DNA from: Hymenobacter cavernae
GTDB lineage: Bacteria > Bacteroidota > Bacteroidia > Cytophagales > Hymenobacteraceae
Length of the DNA: 64,000 bases
Reading direction: 5' to 3'
Assembly: GCF_014641455.1 (NCBI RefSeq)
Contig: NZ_BMHT01000002.1
Span: 828,605 to 892,604, forward strand
Shown: in pieces, positions 9,960 to 17,473 of the stretch
Numbering within the stretch: the stretch's first letter is position 1
Layout: each line of letters starts with the position of its first letter
Position numbers and translations under genes: made by a program
The notes under the pieces: model-generated
The model's database searches: none
What the model saw: the letters and a program-made list of their open reading frames with translations, nothing else
Told to the model about the DNA's origin: nothing

Positions 9960-10085
9960 GTAAAAACCACGACCGTGAAATATACCTGAGCCCCAGCGGG
10001 GCAGTACCTGGGTTCCAACGCCCGGTCGTTTTTACCGCCTATCTTCTTCCTATGTTGCGCCCCGCTGGGGCCCGGCTCGGCTGGG
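9960..10085. repeat. Dispersed intergenic inverted repeat, family 2 copy A
   Basis: Non-coding segment with paired arms: ACCACGACCG near 9966 pairs with CGGTCGTTTTT near 10023, and GAGCCCCAGCGGGGC near 9989 pairs with GCCCCGCTGGGGC near 10059. A related, diverged arrangement occurs at about 39895-40005. The rest of 9859-10195 holds no gene I can support. Confidence 0.5.
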
Positions 10086-10129
10086 TTATAAAACCCACGA
10101 TACATGCACTTGGAATACAAATCTGCGAC

Positions 10130-10168
10130 AAAGCAAAAGCGACGCGGAGGACGCGTCGCTTTTGCTTT
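10130..10168. terminator. 17-bp hairpin terminator
   Basis: Perfect 17-bp stem (10130-10146 with 10152-10168), 5-base loop, with AAAGC/GCTTT ends that provide a T-run on either strand. It lies just after the stop of the KAS III gene on the minus strand and could also stop readthrough from the metalloprotease gene. Confidence 0.7.
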
Positions 10169-10195
10169 AAAACCTAGGGTTCGTGTAGAAGAAGC

Positions 10196-11146
10196 TTATT
10201 CCCGATCCAGCAGCATGGCCCCGTAGGAGTAGCCGCCGCCAAACACTGTAATCACGACATGGTCGCCGGCCTGAAGCTGGTTCCAGGTATCGGCCAGGCC
10301 GATAGCGGCTCCCGCGCAACCCGTATTGCCCAGAAAGTCGATGTTGGACACGGCCCGCTCTTCCGGCAAGCCTAGCTGCTGAAGCACGTTCTTGGTGATG
10401 CGCAGGTTCGCCTGGTGCGGAATGAGGTAGCTCACATCAGACACCTCCAGTTGATTGCGCTCCAGAATATCCCTGGTCACGCGGGCCATGTACTGGCAGG
10501 CATGAATGAATACGTCTTTGCCGAATGGCATCACGATGCCGCGCTCCACGGGCTTCAGCGTGACGGCTATGCTCGCTTTGCCTACCGGTGCTGCGCCGCC
10601 CGTAATCAGGTCGCGCATGCGCAAATCGGTGGGAGCGAGGCGCTCTTTGGTGATAATCAGCGCGGCGGCACCATCGCCCCACAGGTGACCGGCCACGGTA
10701 TCGTCCTCGTTGTTGTAGGCCGTGTTGTGCTCCGACACTACCACCAGCGCCCGGCTGGCTTTGCCCAGGGCAAAGTAGCCTTCCACAATCTCAATGGCAT
10801 TGAGCAGCGACGAGCACGCCGACGAGATGCTCACCACCGGAATATCGGTGACGCCAATGGCGTGCTGCACGGCGTGGGCCATCGTGAAAATAGTGTCGTG
10901 GGGCGTGTAGGTGCCACCCACAATCAGGTCGATGCTGGAAGCCGGGATTTCCGGGGAAGCCGCCAGCACCCGGTTGGTGGCCTCAATGGCCATGGTGTTC
11001 GTGTTTTCTCCAACGGCTGCCTTGCGGCGTTCCCGAATACCAGTGCGCTCAATAATCCACTCGTGGGAGAGGCCGTTGAGCCGGGTAAAATGTTCGTTGG
11101 TAACGACGGCGGAGGGCAAATAAGCCGCCACTTGGTGGATATACAC
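10196..11146 (-). CDS. fabH: 3-oxoacyl-ACP synthase III (KAS III) family protein
   Basis: Condensing enzyme of the FabH type, which joins an acyl-CoA starter to malonyl-ACP. The frame is open upstream to 11299, but homology starts at YIHQVAAYLPS, so I choose the GTG at 11144-11146 (316 residues). With this start the triad falls at Cys111 (SISSACSS), His244 (LIPHQANLRI) and Asn274 (LGNTGCAGAAIG), practically the E. coli FabH numbering (Cys112, His244, Asn274), which supports the choice. The C-terminus has the GGGYSYGAMLL glycine loop. It is alone, not in a fatty-acid operon, so it may be a second KAS III with a special starter rather than the essential copy. Confidence 0.85.
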   Translation of the reverse strand: MYIHQVAAYLPSAVVTNEHFTRLNGLSHEWIIERTGIRERRKAAVGENTNTMAIEATNRVLAASPEIPASSIDLIVGGTYTPHDTIFTMAHAVQHAIGVTDIPVVSISSACSSLLNAIEIVEGYFALGKASRALVVVSEHNTAYNNEDDTVAGHLWGDGAAALIITKERLAPTDLRMRDLITGGAAPVGKASIAVTLKPVERGIVMPFGKDVFIHACQYMARVTRDILERNQLEVSDVSYLIPHQANLRITKNVLQQLGLPEERAVSNIDFLGNTGCAGAAIGLADTWNQLQAGDHVVITVFGGGYSYGAMLLDRE

Positions 11147-11303
11147 AGAGAGGAAAAAATGAATCAGCGAAAAAAAGCGGCTGCAAGGTACATCGTTGCT
11201 ACCGCAAAAGCCGCAATATCGTAGTACAGGCCGTACTTTGCACGGGCATTTTACGTTGAAACGCAGCCCGTATGGCTGAGTTCGTTTCGCTGGCAACAAG
11301 ATT

Positions 11304-11888
11304 ATGATGTTTCAGTTTGCTTCTTTTCGGTTTGTAGTACAAGTAACCCTGGTGGGTGGGCTGAGCTTAGGTTCTCACGTTGCAACGGCCCAGAAGTACA
11401 TCACGGCGGCCGGACTTCGGCTAGGCAAAGAAAACTTCGGCATCACGGTGCAGCAGCGCATCAGGCCGAAAGGAACCCTGGAAGGTATCGGCATTATTCG
11501 CAACCGGGAGGTGAGCGCCACGTTGCTGGCCGAGCACCATTTCGGGCTATTGGGGCGCAGCCTCAACTACTACGCAGGCGGCGGCGGCCACCTAGGCACG
11601 CAGAAAAACCACGGCGGTTTCGGCGGCATCGACGGCATCCTAGGTCTGGAATACAAAGTCGCATTTTTCCCCATCGTGCTGGCCCTGGATGTGAAGCCGA
11701 GCGTGGAAATCAGCAATCATGAAGATTGGTTTCGCGTGCCCACGGCCTTTTCCCTGCGCTACGTCTTCATCAAAGAGAAAAATACCGGCCTGTTCGACCG
11801 GGTTTTCGGCGATGATGACAACAAGAAGAAAAATAAGCGCAAAGAGAAAGAGAAGAACTCTACGCGCCGCGGGCTATTCGACTTCTAG
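11304..11888 (+). CDS. Small secreted protein, probable outer-membrane barrel, with Lys-rich tail
   Basis: A 194-residue product with signal peptide ending SHVATAQ. The body has glycine-rich amphipathic strands (HFGLLGRSLNYYAGGGGHLG, then GLEYKVAFFPIVLALDVKPS), typical of small outer-membrane barrels. After RYVFIKEK the last 35 residues are strongly basic (DDDNKKKNKRKEKEKNS) before RRGLFDF. I know no named family. A -7-like TACTTTGC lies at ~11233. Divergent from the KAS III gene. Confidence 0.75.
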   Translation: MMFQFASFRFVVQVTLVGGLSLGSHVATAQKYITAAGLRLGKENFGITVQQRIRPKGTLEGIGIIRNREVSATLLAEHHFGLLGRSLNYYAGGGGHLGTQKNHGGFGGIDGILGLEYKVAFFPIVLALDVKPSVEISNHEDWFRVPTAFSLRYVFIKEKNTGLFDRVFGDDDNKKKNKRKEKEKNSTRRGLFDF

Positions 11889-11897
11889 ATGCAACAA

Positions 11898-11926
11898 CGC
11901 CTCACTTAAAATAACTAAGTGAGGCG
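11898..11926. terminator. Convergent terminator hairpin
   Basis: Perfect 11-bp stem (11898-11908 with 11916-11926) around a 7-base loop, placed between the small barrel gene (+) and the GIN-domain gene (-). T-rich flanks on both strands are modest. Confidence 0.55.
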
Positions 11927-11955
11927 CCGATAAGTGAATTTGTAAGAGCAGAAAC

Positions 11956-12714
11956 CTAGCTCCGATGTACGTGGCCGCTGCCAGCAATGGAGCTGGTGAT
12001 CTGCGGATTACCGGTAACGTAGATGTTGCCCGAGCCAGCAATACGCGCCTCAAGCGTTTTGCTGGCATTCACGCGGCAATTGCCCGAGCCGCTGATCGTG
12101 ACTTTGCTGGCTTCCACGCGCAGATTGGCCGACTGTACGCGGCCGGAGCCACTAATCCTGATGTCATGCCGCGCCGCGGTACCGACCACCGCAATAGAGC
12201 CTGACCCAGATACGGCCGAAGTCACGGCAGCGCCGTGTAGCTGCGACAGATCGAGGTGCCCCGAGCCGCTCACTGCTAGGTCGAGGTTGCCGGTCTTAAT
12301 AGCTTCGGCCGCTCTGATACTGCCCGAGCCGCTCACACTGAGAGCGTTAATTTCCGGCACGGTGACGTAAACGGTTATTGAGCCCAGATGGACGTTGGTG
12401 CTGCCCATCATTTTGTCGAGCAAACCGCCATCGTAGTCACTGCTGCTCTTGCCCGAGTTGTTTTTGATGCCAATACGCAGCTTACCATTGCTCACGGTGG
12501 TTTCAAGGCGGACTAGGTCGGCCGGCTCGCCTTCTAGCTCCACTTTCTGCGGGCTTCCTTGACGCAACACTACCTTAGGGGAACCCGCCAGATTAACCTG
12601 GGTGAAAGTGGCTACCTGCCGAACTTCGCGCGAAGCCAACCGAGCAGACCGGAAAGAGGGCAGGATCAGCAGGGCTGGCAATACGGCTAAAAGGAGAAGT
12701 CTTAGTGTTTTCAT
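11956..12714 (-). CDS. GIN-domain (DUF2807) secreted protein
   Basis: A 252-residue protein from the ATG at 12712-12714, with signal peptide MKTLRLLLLAVLPALLILPS. The rest matches the putative auto-transporter adhesin head GIN domain (DUF2807): a right-handed beta-helix built of short strands, each marked by the SGSG or AGSG turn. I count about eight such turns (SVSGSGSIRA, AVSGSGHLDL, AVSGSGSIAV, RISGSGRVQS, TISGSGNCRV, RIAGSGNIYV, SIAGSGHVHR). Common in Bacteroidota; function is not established, and the adhesin name is historical. Confidence 0.88.
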   Translation of the reverse strand: MKTLRLLLLAVLPALLILPSFRSARLASREVRQVATFTQVNLAGSPKVVLRQGSPQKVELEGEPADLVRLETTVSNGKLRIGIKNNSGKSSSDYDGGLLDKMMGSTNVHLGSITVYVTVPEINALSVSGSGSIRAAEAIKTGNLDLAVSGSGHLDLSQLHGAAVTSAVSGSGSIAVVGTAARHDIRISGSGRVQSANLRVEASKVTISGSGNCRVNASKTLEARIAGSGNIYVTGNPQITSSIAGSGHVHRS

Positions 12715-12857
12715 AATCAGGAAGTAAACAGTTAGATGTACGACATTGCCCCTAAGATGCAGCCTAGGTTGCAACCGTTGCCTGGGTTGTCATTTATCAG
12801 CTAACAATTATCATTTAGCTGCTTTAATCGTAGTCAGATGAAAGATTAGTGTGCTTT

Positions 12858-13283
12858 ATGTCGCTTCAACTACTGCTCCTCCTGAATTTTGCCTTTGCTA
12901 CATATCTCACGGGCGTCATCTGGACGGTGCAACTGGTGCACTACCCTGCTTTTGCCTTGGTGCCACCGCAAGCCTTTGATGCGTATCACAAAGCACACAT
13001 GGCGCGCATGGGCTGGGTCGTGATGGTGCCCATGGTGGCGGAGCTTCTGCTGGCCGGGGCGTTGGTGTTGGTGGGGCGCACGCTGGGCAGCGTGGTATGG
13101 TGGAGCCTAGCGTTGGTAGTGCTCATCTGGGCCGTCACGTTCTTTATCTCGGTGCCTTTTCACAACCGCTTGAAAGCGAGTGGCTTCAACTACATCACCA
13201 TCGACGGCCTGACCCGTACCAACTGGTTTCGCACCCTAGCCTGGACCGCACGCATGCTCCTGCTGTTGTCAGTTATTAGTTAA
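12858..13283 (+). CDS. Small four-helix membrane protein
   Basis: A 141-residue protein from the ATG at 12858; a GTG nine bases upstream is possible. Four predicted membrane segments: LQLLLLLNFAFATYLTGVIW, MGWVVMVPMVAELLLAGALV, VVWWSLALVVLIWAVTFFIS and the C-terminal ARMLLLLSVIS. The loop motifs VQLVHYPAF and VPFHNRLKASGF recall DUF1772-like integral membrane proteins, but I would not assign a function. Confidence 0.75.
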   Translation: MSLQLLLLLNFAFATYLTGVIWTVQLVHYPAFALVPPQAFDAYHKAHMARMGWVVMVPMVAELLLAGALVLVGRTLGSVVWWSLALVVLIWAVTFFISVPFHNRLKASGFNYITIDGLTRTNWFRTLAWTARMLLLLSVIS

Positions 13284-13302
13284 CAGTTATCATTGGCGGC
13301 GG

Positions 13303-13437
13303 TCGAAGCGGGGTAGGAACGCGCTACGGCGCGTTCGTCGTGTGACCGTTGACGCTCGATCCGCTTAGTACCTCCTGTGGGCACGTCGCTGGGACGAGAA
13401 CGCGCCGTGGCGCGTTTCTACTACCCAACGCTTCGAC
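13303..13437. repeat. Dispersed ~125-bp repeat with palindromic ends, copy A
   Basis: Non-coding element whose two ends each carry the palindrome-like GCGCNACGGCGCG, bracketed by GTAGGAAC and GTTTCTAC, and by GTCGAAGC and GCTTCGAC outside. The inner part includes CTGTGGGCACGTCGC. A second copy in opposite orientation lies at 39000-39130 and matches along most of its length. The rest of 13284-13524 shows nothing else. Confidence 0.75.
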
Positions 13438-13524
13438 CGATGCCGTAACATTTACCTTGGTAATACCAACCTAGGTGAAATAAGCAAGTATTGCAGTTGG
13501 TAACTGTTAATTGTTAATTGTTAA

Positions 13525-13920
13525 ATGATAAACGATCTTACGCCTGAGCTTCAGTTTCAGACGGCGCGCAGCAGCGGGCCGGGCGGGCAGAACGTAAATA
13601 AGGTTGAGTCCAAGGTGGAGGTGCGGTTTCACGTCGCGTCGTCTCAGCTGCTGACGGATGAGCAGAAAGGCCTCATTCTGAGTAAGCTAGGTAAGCAGCT
13701 CACCACCGATGGCTATCTAATTGTAACGGCACAGGAAGACCGTAGCCAACTACGCAACAAGGAAACGGCCATTCGCAAGCTGCACGACTTGCTAAAGCGG
13801 GCGTTGCACAAACCCAAAGCCCGCCGGGCTACCCGCCCCAGCGCCGGCGCCGTGCGCGAGCGGCTGCAAGCCAAGAAAAAGCATAGTGAGAAGAAAGCCA
13901 ATCGGCGACTGGATTTCTAG
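13525..13920 (+). CDS. arfB: Ribosome-rescue peptidyl-tRNA hydrolase ArfB
   Basis: A 131-residue RF-1-domain protein. The GGQ motif sits at residues 20-22 in SSGPGGQNVNKV, the catalytic tripeptide that hydrolyses peptidyl-tRNA. The C-terminal third is strongly basic (KPKARRATRPSAGAV, then RLQAKKKHSEKKANRR), as in ArfB/YaeJ, where the tail enters the empty mRNA channel of stalled ribosomes. Length and lack of a codon-recognition domain separate it from RF1/RF2. Expected cytosolic role: releasing nascent chains from non-stop ribosomes. Confidence 0.93.
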   Translation: MINDLTPELQFQTARSSGPGGQNVNKVESKVEVRFHVASSQLLTDEQKGLILSKLGKQLTTDGYLIVTAQEDRSQLRNKETAIRKLHDLLKRALHKPKARRATRPSAGAVRERLQAKKKHSEKKANRRLDF

Positions 13921-13922
13921 GG

Positions 13923-14027
13923 TGTAGCGCGAAGCCTGCGCCTCGCGTATTACAGAACGATGAAGCTCGCACGACAACCTAGGTGCCAGTCGTTCAACGA
14001 GACGCAAAACGCAGGCTTCGCGCTACA
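13923..14027. repeat. 18-bp inverted repeat between convergent genes
   Basis: TGTAGCGCGAAGCCTGCG at 13923-13940 is repeated exactly inverted at 14010-14027, with a 69-base spacer containing one ACCTAGGT. It lies between arfB (+) and a lipoprotein gene (-) and may act as a bidirectional stop or be a dispersed repeat. Confidence 0.6.
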
Positions 14028-14033
14028 GCTACA

Positions 14034-14747
14034 CTAGTTCAGATCCAGGCTGAACAGCAGGCCTAGCCACGGCCGGTGCTGATAAATCCAGTAGGGGCGG
14101 TCGGGGCCGATGAGATGGTCGAGGCCGGCGGCCAGACCCACGTTGAAGATGCGCGCATCGTAGAGCGTGGCAACGCCGGCGTGCAGTACCAGACCTTCGT
14201 ACTCAGGGCCAGGCTGTTGCCGAGTTACGTCCCCAGTGATGGTCGTGGAGCCTAGCCCGAAGAAAGCGCCGTAGCCCAGGCCCGTCGCCCGAATGCGCGG
14301 GGCTTGCTGCCAGGGCGTGATGCTTTGCCGGCTCAGGTAATAGAAGTTGAGGCGCCGACCCAGGTACAGCGCCGCGTTGAAGTTGCTGTTGAGCTGCACC
14401 GGCACGCCGGCCCGCGCCGCGCGCACCTTCACCGGAATCGTAAACACGTCGAGGTCGAGGCGATGGTCGAGCAGCAGCACATGGTGGTTGGGTTGCAGCG
14501 CGTAGCGAATCAGGTCGGGCTTCGGCTGCGTCGAATAAGGCGTGAACACAAGCGAATCGGCTTGCTGCTGCACGTACACGCGCTGATTTTCCAGGCGAGT
14601 GGCCAGCGTGTCGTTGCCACCTAGGTGCATCACCTCGTACCAGCCGTCGTTCAGCTGCGTGACATTGCCCAGCACCGCGCAACTCGTGAGTCCCCAACTG
14701 CTGCCCAGCAAGAGCGCTATTCTATTTACCCAGAGGCTGATACGCAT
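14034..14747 (-). CDS. Hypothetical lipoprotein
   Basis: A 237-residue protein from the ATG at 14745-14747. The lipobox LTSC follows a hydrophobic stretch (IALLLGSSWG), so it is probably a lipoprotein. The C-terminal half contains strand-like pieces (LYLGRRLNFYYLSRQS, GLGYGAFFGLGST) and ends LGLLFSLDLN, suggesting a beta-barrel or beta-sandwich. No named family recognised. Monocistronic by layout. Confidence 0.7.
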   Translation of the reverse strand: MRISLWVNRIALLLGSSWGLTSCAVLGNVTQLNDGWYEVMHLGGNDTLATRLENQRVYVQQQADSLVFTPYSTQPKPDLIRYALQPNHHVLLLDHRLDLDVFTIPVKVRAARAGVPVQLNSNFNAALYLGRRLNFYYLSRQSITPWQQAPRIRATGLGYGAFFGLGSTTITGDVTRQQPGPEYEGLVLHAGVATLYDARIFNVGLAAGLDHLIGPDRPYWIYQHRPWLGLLFSLDLN

Positions 14748-14964
14748 ACAATTCGTTGAAAGCACCAAAGTACTGTTCACCTGCTGATTTGGTGGACAAA
14801 CGCATTATAAATCACTGCTCCGGAACCTAGGTTTACTGTTGAGTTAGGACAATACATTACACATTTGTTGATCAACCTTCTCATAATGTTGTCGTTATAA
14901 GCATATCGTTTAGAAATATTCCACTTTCGCCGGAAAGCGGCGGAAGCTAACCTTTGTAAAAAAC

Positions 14965-15573
14965 ATGCATATGAATCACTTGAATGAATCTACTCCGCGT
15001 CGGAATTTCCTGACAAACTCTGTGAAAGGGACCTTGGCGCTCGGCGTCGGAATGTCGGCGCTTGCCTCGCTGCTCCAGTCGTTTACCTTCAAAGAGGAGG
15101 AGAACGGTTTGCTCGTGCAGGGAGCAGGCAGCATCACCACCGAAGCACAGTTTCGGGCGGCTATTGCACCGCTGGCCCAAATGTCGATGACGAGCAGCCA
15201 ACTGGCTACCACGCAGGCCACGAATAAGTACGCCAAGCAGTTTGCCGGCTTCGAGCTGGCCGAGACAACGGCCATGATGGGTATTCTGAAGGACCTAGGT
15301 ACCACGCCGCCCGCCCCGGATGCCAAGGCGCAAGCCATGATGGACCAGCTCAAGGCTGCCAAAGGCGCCGCTTTCGACAAAGCCTACATTGCCGCACAGG
15401 TACAAACCCATCAGCAGCTCAACGCTTTAACTACGGGCTACCTGGCGAGTGCAGCACCCAGCGCCAGCAACATGATGGAAAAACACGGCCGCCATATTGC
15501 AATGCTAGCCTCAACCAGCATCAAAGAGCACCTGGCAATTACCCAACAGCTATCCAGCATGTTAGGTAGCTAA
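14965..15573 (+). CDS. DUF4142-like secreted helical protein
   Basis: A 202-residue protein; ATGs at 14965 and 14971 are equally possible. The N-terminus has a twin-Arg-like leader (PRRNFLTNSVKGTLALGVGM). The mature region is a four-helix, Ala/Gln-rich ferritin-like fold of the DUF4142 type: MSMTSSQLATTQATNKYAKQ, FAGFELAETTAMMGILKDLG, FDKAYIAAQVQTHQQL and ASTSIKEHLAITQQL. DUF4142 proteins are predicted periplasmic or outer-membrane; function unknown. TAACCTTTG at 14948-14956 is a possible -7 element about 10 bases before the start. Confidence 0.75.
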   Translation: MHMNHLNESTPRRNFLTNSVKGTLALGVGMSALASLLQSFTFKEEENGLLVQGAGSITTEAQFRAAIAPLAQMSMTSSQLATTQATNKYAKQFAGFELAETTAMMGILKDLGTTPPAPDAKAQAMMDQLKAAKGAAFDKAYIAAQVQTHQQLNALTTGYLASAAPSASNMMEKHGRHIAMLASTSIKEHLAITQQLSSMLGS

Positions 15574-15584
15574 TTGCCATTGTG

Positions 15585-15641
15585 TAAGGGCACAAAAAAG
15601 CCGCTACTTCCCAGGGAGGTAGCGGCTTTTTTGTGCCCTTA
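15585..15641. terminator. Strong bidirectional terminator
   Basis: A 23-bp perfect stem (15585-15607 with 15619-15641) that contains AAAAAAGCCGC and GCGGCTTTTTT, giving a T-run in both directions. It ends the DUF4142-like gene and could also serve mgtE on the other strand. Confidence 0.8.
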
Positions 15642-15646
15642 CGTTT

Positions 15647-15726
15647 GTCATTCCGAGCAACGCGAGGAATCTAAGTTTATCTACCTAGGTGCATTCCTCA
15701 GATTCCTCGCGCTGCTCGGAATGACA
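15647..15726. repeat. Dispersed inverted repeat, family 3
   Basis: Outer arms TGTCATTCCGAGCA and TGCTCGGAATGACA, inner arms GCGAGGAATCT and AGATTCCTCGC; the centre carries ACCTAGGT. A related single arm is seen at about 4686-4715 (CTTCGCGAAGCTCGGAATGA). This looks like a REP/BIME-type intergenic element. Confidence 0.6.
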
Positions 15727-15731
15727 TATTA

Positions 15732-17114
15732 CTACAACAGCGTGCCTTTCAGGAAGAGAGTAGCAACCGAGAAGTAGATAATCAACCCGGTCACGTCAAC
15801 CAGGGTGGCTACGAACGGCGCGGAGGAAGTAGCCGGGTCGAAACCTAGCTTTTTCAGAAATAGCGGCAGCATTGAGCCCGATAGGGAGCCCCACAGCACG
15901 ATGCCGACCAGCGAAAAACCAACTGTGAAACCCACCAGCAGCCAGTGCGGCCCGTAGTCGTAAAAGCCGGTTTGTTGCCAAGCCAGAATGCGCAGAAAAC
16001 CGACCAGACCTAGGATGCCACCCAACGACAGGCCCGAAAGCAGCTCACGGCGCATCACTTTCCACCATTCGGCCACCGTCAACTCGCCCAACGACATGGC
16101 TCTGATAATGAGTGAGGTAGCTTGTGAGCCGGCATTACCGCCGCTGGAAATAATAAGCGGCACAAACAACGCCAGCACCACGGCCTTCTCGATTTCGCCC
16201 TCAAAAAAGCCCATGGCCGTGGCCGTCAGCATCTCGCCCAGAAACAGAACGACGAGCCAGCCGGCCCGCTTCTGAATCATCTTGGGCAGGGAAATCGTCA
16301 GGTAAGGCTCGTCCAGCGCTTCCGAGCCACCTAGCTTTTGGATGTCCTCGGTGTCTTCCTCTTCCCGAATATCCAGGATGTCATCAATCGTGACGATGCC
16401 GAAAAGTACGCCTTCGCTGCCCACCACGGGCAGGGCCACGCGGTTGTTGCGCCGGAATACCTCAATGGCTTCTTCCTGGTCCTGCATGGTTTGCAGGTAC
16501 ACATAGCGGCGGTCCATCAGCTCACTCACGCGCGTCTGCGGGTCGGCCAGCAGAATGTCGCGGATACCTAGGTCGTCAACCAGCACGCCACGCATATCGG
16601 TCACGTACAGCACGTTGAGCGTTTCCGACTGCCCGCCGTGCCGCCGAATGTAGTCGAGTACCTGCTGCACCGTCCAGTTTTCGCGAATGGCAATGTAGTC
16701 GGGCGTCATCAGGCGGCCCACGCTGTACTCGGGGTAGCCCAGCAGCTCCAGCGTTACTTTGCGCTCCGGTTCGGAGAGCGTCTGAATAATTTCTTTTACG
16801 AAGTCCTCGGGCAGGAACTCCAGCAGTGCCGTGCGGTCGTCGGGCGACATCTCGTTCAGGATGTCGGTGATTTTATCCTGTGAAAGGTTGGCAATGAAGT
16901 GTTTCTGAATATCCAGGTTCAGGTATTCAAATACTTCAGTAGCTAGCCGCAGCGGCAATAAGCGAAAAATAATGAGCTGTTCACGCTCAGCTTCTTCCTC
17001 GATCAGCGCTACCAGCTCGGCAGGTTCAAACTCCTTCAGAACCTCTTTGAGCTTAAAAAACTCGCCCTCCTGAATCAGGGACGTAATGTGTTCGGTAGTC
17101 GGTTGCTGATTCAT
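15732..17114 (-). CDS. mgtE: Magnesium transporter MgtE
   Basis: A 460-residue inner-membrane Mg2+ channel. The N-terminal ~130 residues form the helical MgtE_N superhelix (EFEPAELVALIEEEAE, LNEMSPDDRTALLEFLPEDF). GYPEYSVGRLMTPDYIAI starts a pair of CBS domains (to ~residue 260) that senses intracellular Mg2+. The C-terminal part has five membrane helices with the family signature PLIISSGGNAGSQATSLIIR and ends in DVTGLIIYFSVATL. Full length and complete. On the minus strand a TACTTTTG box lies about 55 bases upstream of the ATG. I looked for an M-box riboswitch in the leader and saw none. Confidence 0.95.
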   Translation of the reverse strand: MNQQPTTEHITSLIQEGEFFKLKEVLKEFEPAELVALIEEEAEREQLIIFRLLPLRLATEVFEYLNLDIQKHFIANLSQDKITDILNEMSPDDRTALLEFLPEDFVKEIIQTLSEPERKVTLELLGYPEYSVGRLMTPDYIAIRENWTVQQVLDYIRRHGGQSETLNVLYVTDMRGVLVDDLGIRDILLADPQTRVSELMDRRYVYLQTMQDQEEAIEVFRRNNRVALPVVGSEGVLFGIVTIDDILDIREEEDTEDIQKLGGSEALDEPYLTISLPKMIQKRAGWLVVLFLGEMLTATAMGFFEGEIEKAVVLALFVPLIISSGGNAGSQATSLIIRAMSLGELTVAEWWKVMRRELLSGLSLGGILGLVGFLRILAWQQTGFYDYGPHWLLVGFTVGFSLVGIVLWGSLSGSMLPLFLKKLGFDPATSSAPFVATLVDVTGLIIYFSVATLFLKGTLL

Positions 17115-17169
17115 GAAAAAGCAAAGATTTTTTCTCGCTAGGCAGGAAGATTAGTGGACAAAAGGCCCG

Positions 17170-17177
17170 CAAAAGTA
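17170..17177 (-). promoter_or_regulatory. Candidate -7 box for mgtE
   Basis: Minus-strand TACTTTTG matches TAnnTTTG exactly and would give a ~50-base leader. The -33 element is unclear. The rest of 17178-17440 has no gene I can support. Confidence 0.4.
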
Positions 17178-17444
17178 GGGCATCCCTGTGGGGAAACAGG
17201 TATTCCGAAGTATTAATTCTGAATAAACTCGGCGGCGCACAGCTCAACCGGAAAATCTAGTTGCCTTCTTGCCAAAAACCGGCCAGGAATATGGGCTGGC
17301 GCCATTTTTAACGGCAGCTCGGTTCTGCGGTAAGTGCCTGGCTCAGCGGATGTTTGGTTAGCCAAACAGGTGCTGAGCACCGGCCTGTTGACTTCATAAG
17401 CCGGAATTCCTTCTCCCAAACGCATCATTCAAAAGGCCGCCCCG

Positions 17445-17452
17445 TACTTTTG
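17445..17452 (+). promoter_or_regulatory. Candidate -7 box for the cyanophycinase gene
   Basis: TACTTTTG, an exact TAnnTTTG match, 21 bases before the ATG at 17474, implying a short leader of about 15 bases. No clear -33 element. Confidence 0.4.
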
Positions 17453-17473
17453 ACCTAGCCCTACTAGCTCCTT

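Noticed and set aside
10415..11224. 269-codon frame antisense to the KAS III gene
   Set aside because: The minus strand has intact KAS III motifs; the plus-strand product is compositionally odd and unlike any protein.
12000..12700. Regularly spaced short repeats that could suggest a CRISPR array
   Set aside because: They are SGSG/AGSG codon repeats of the GIN domain inside an open reading frame.
17115..17200. M-box magnesium riboswitch before mgtE
   Set aside because: The leader is only about 50 bases from the -7 box and shows no structured conserved core.
17213..17428. Short minus-strand frame between mgtE and the cyanophycinase gene
   Set aside because: No start signal, no domain, and it would overlap the region expected to hold promoters.
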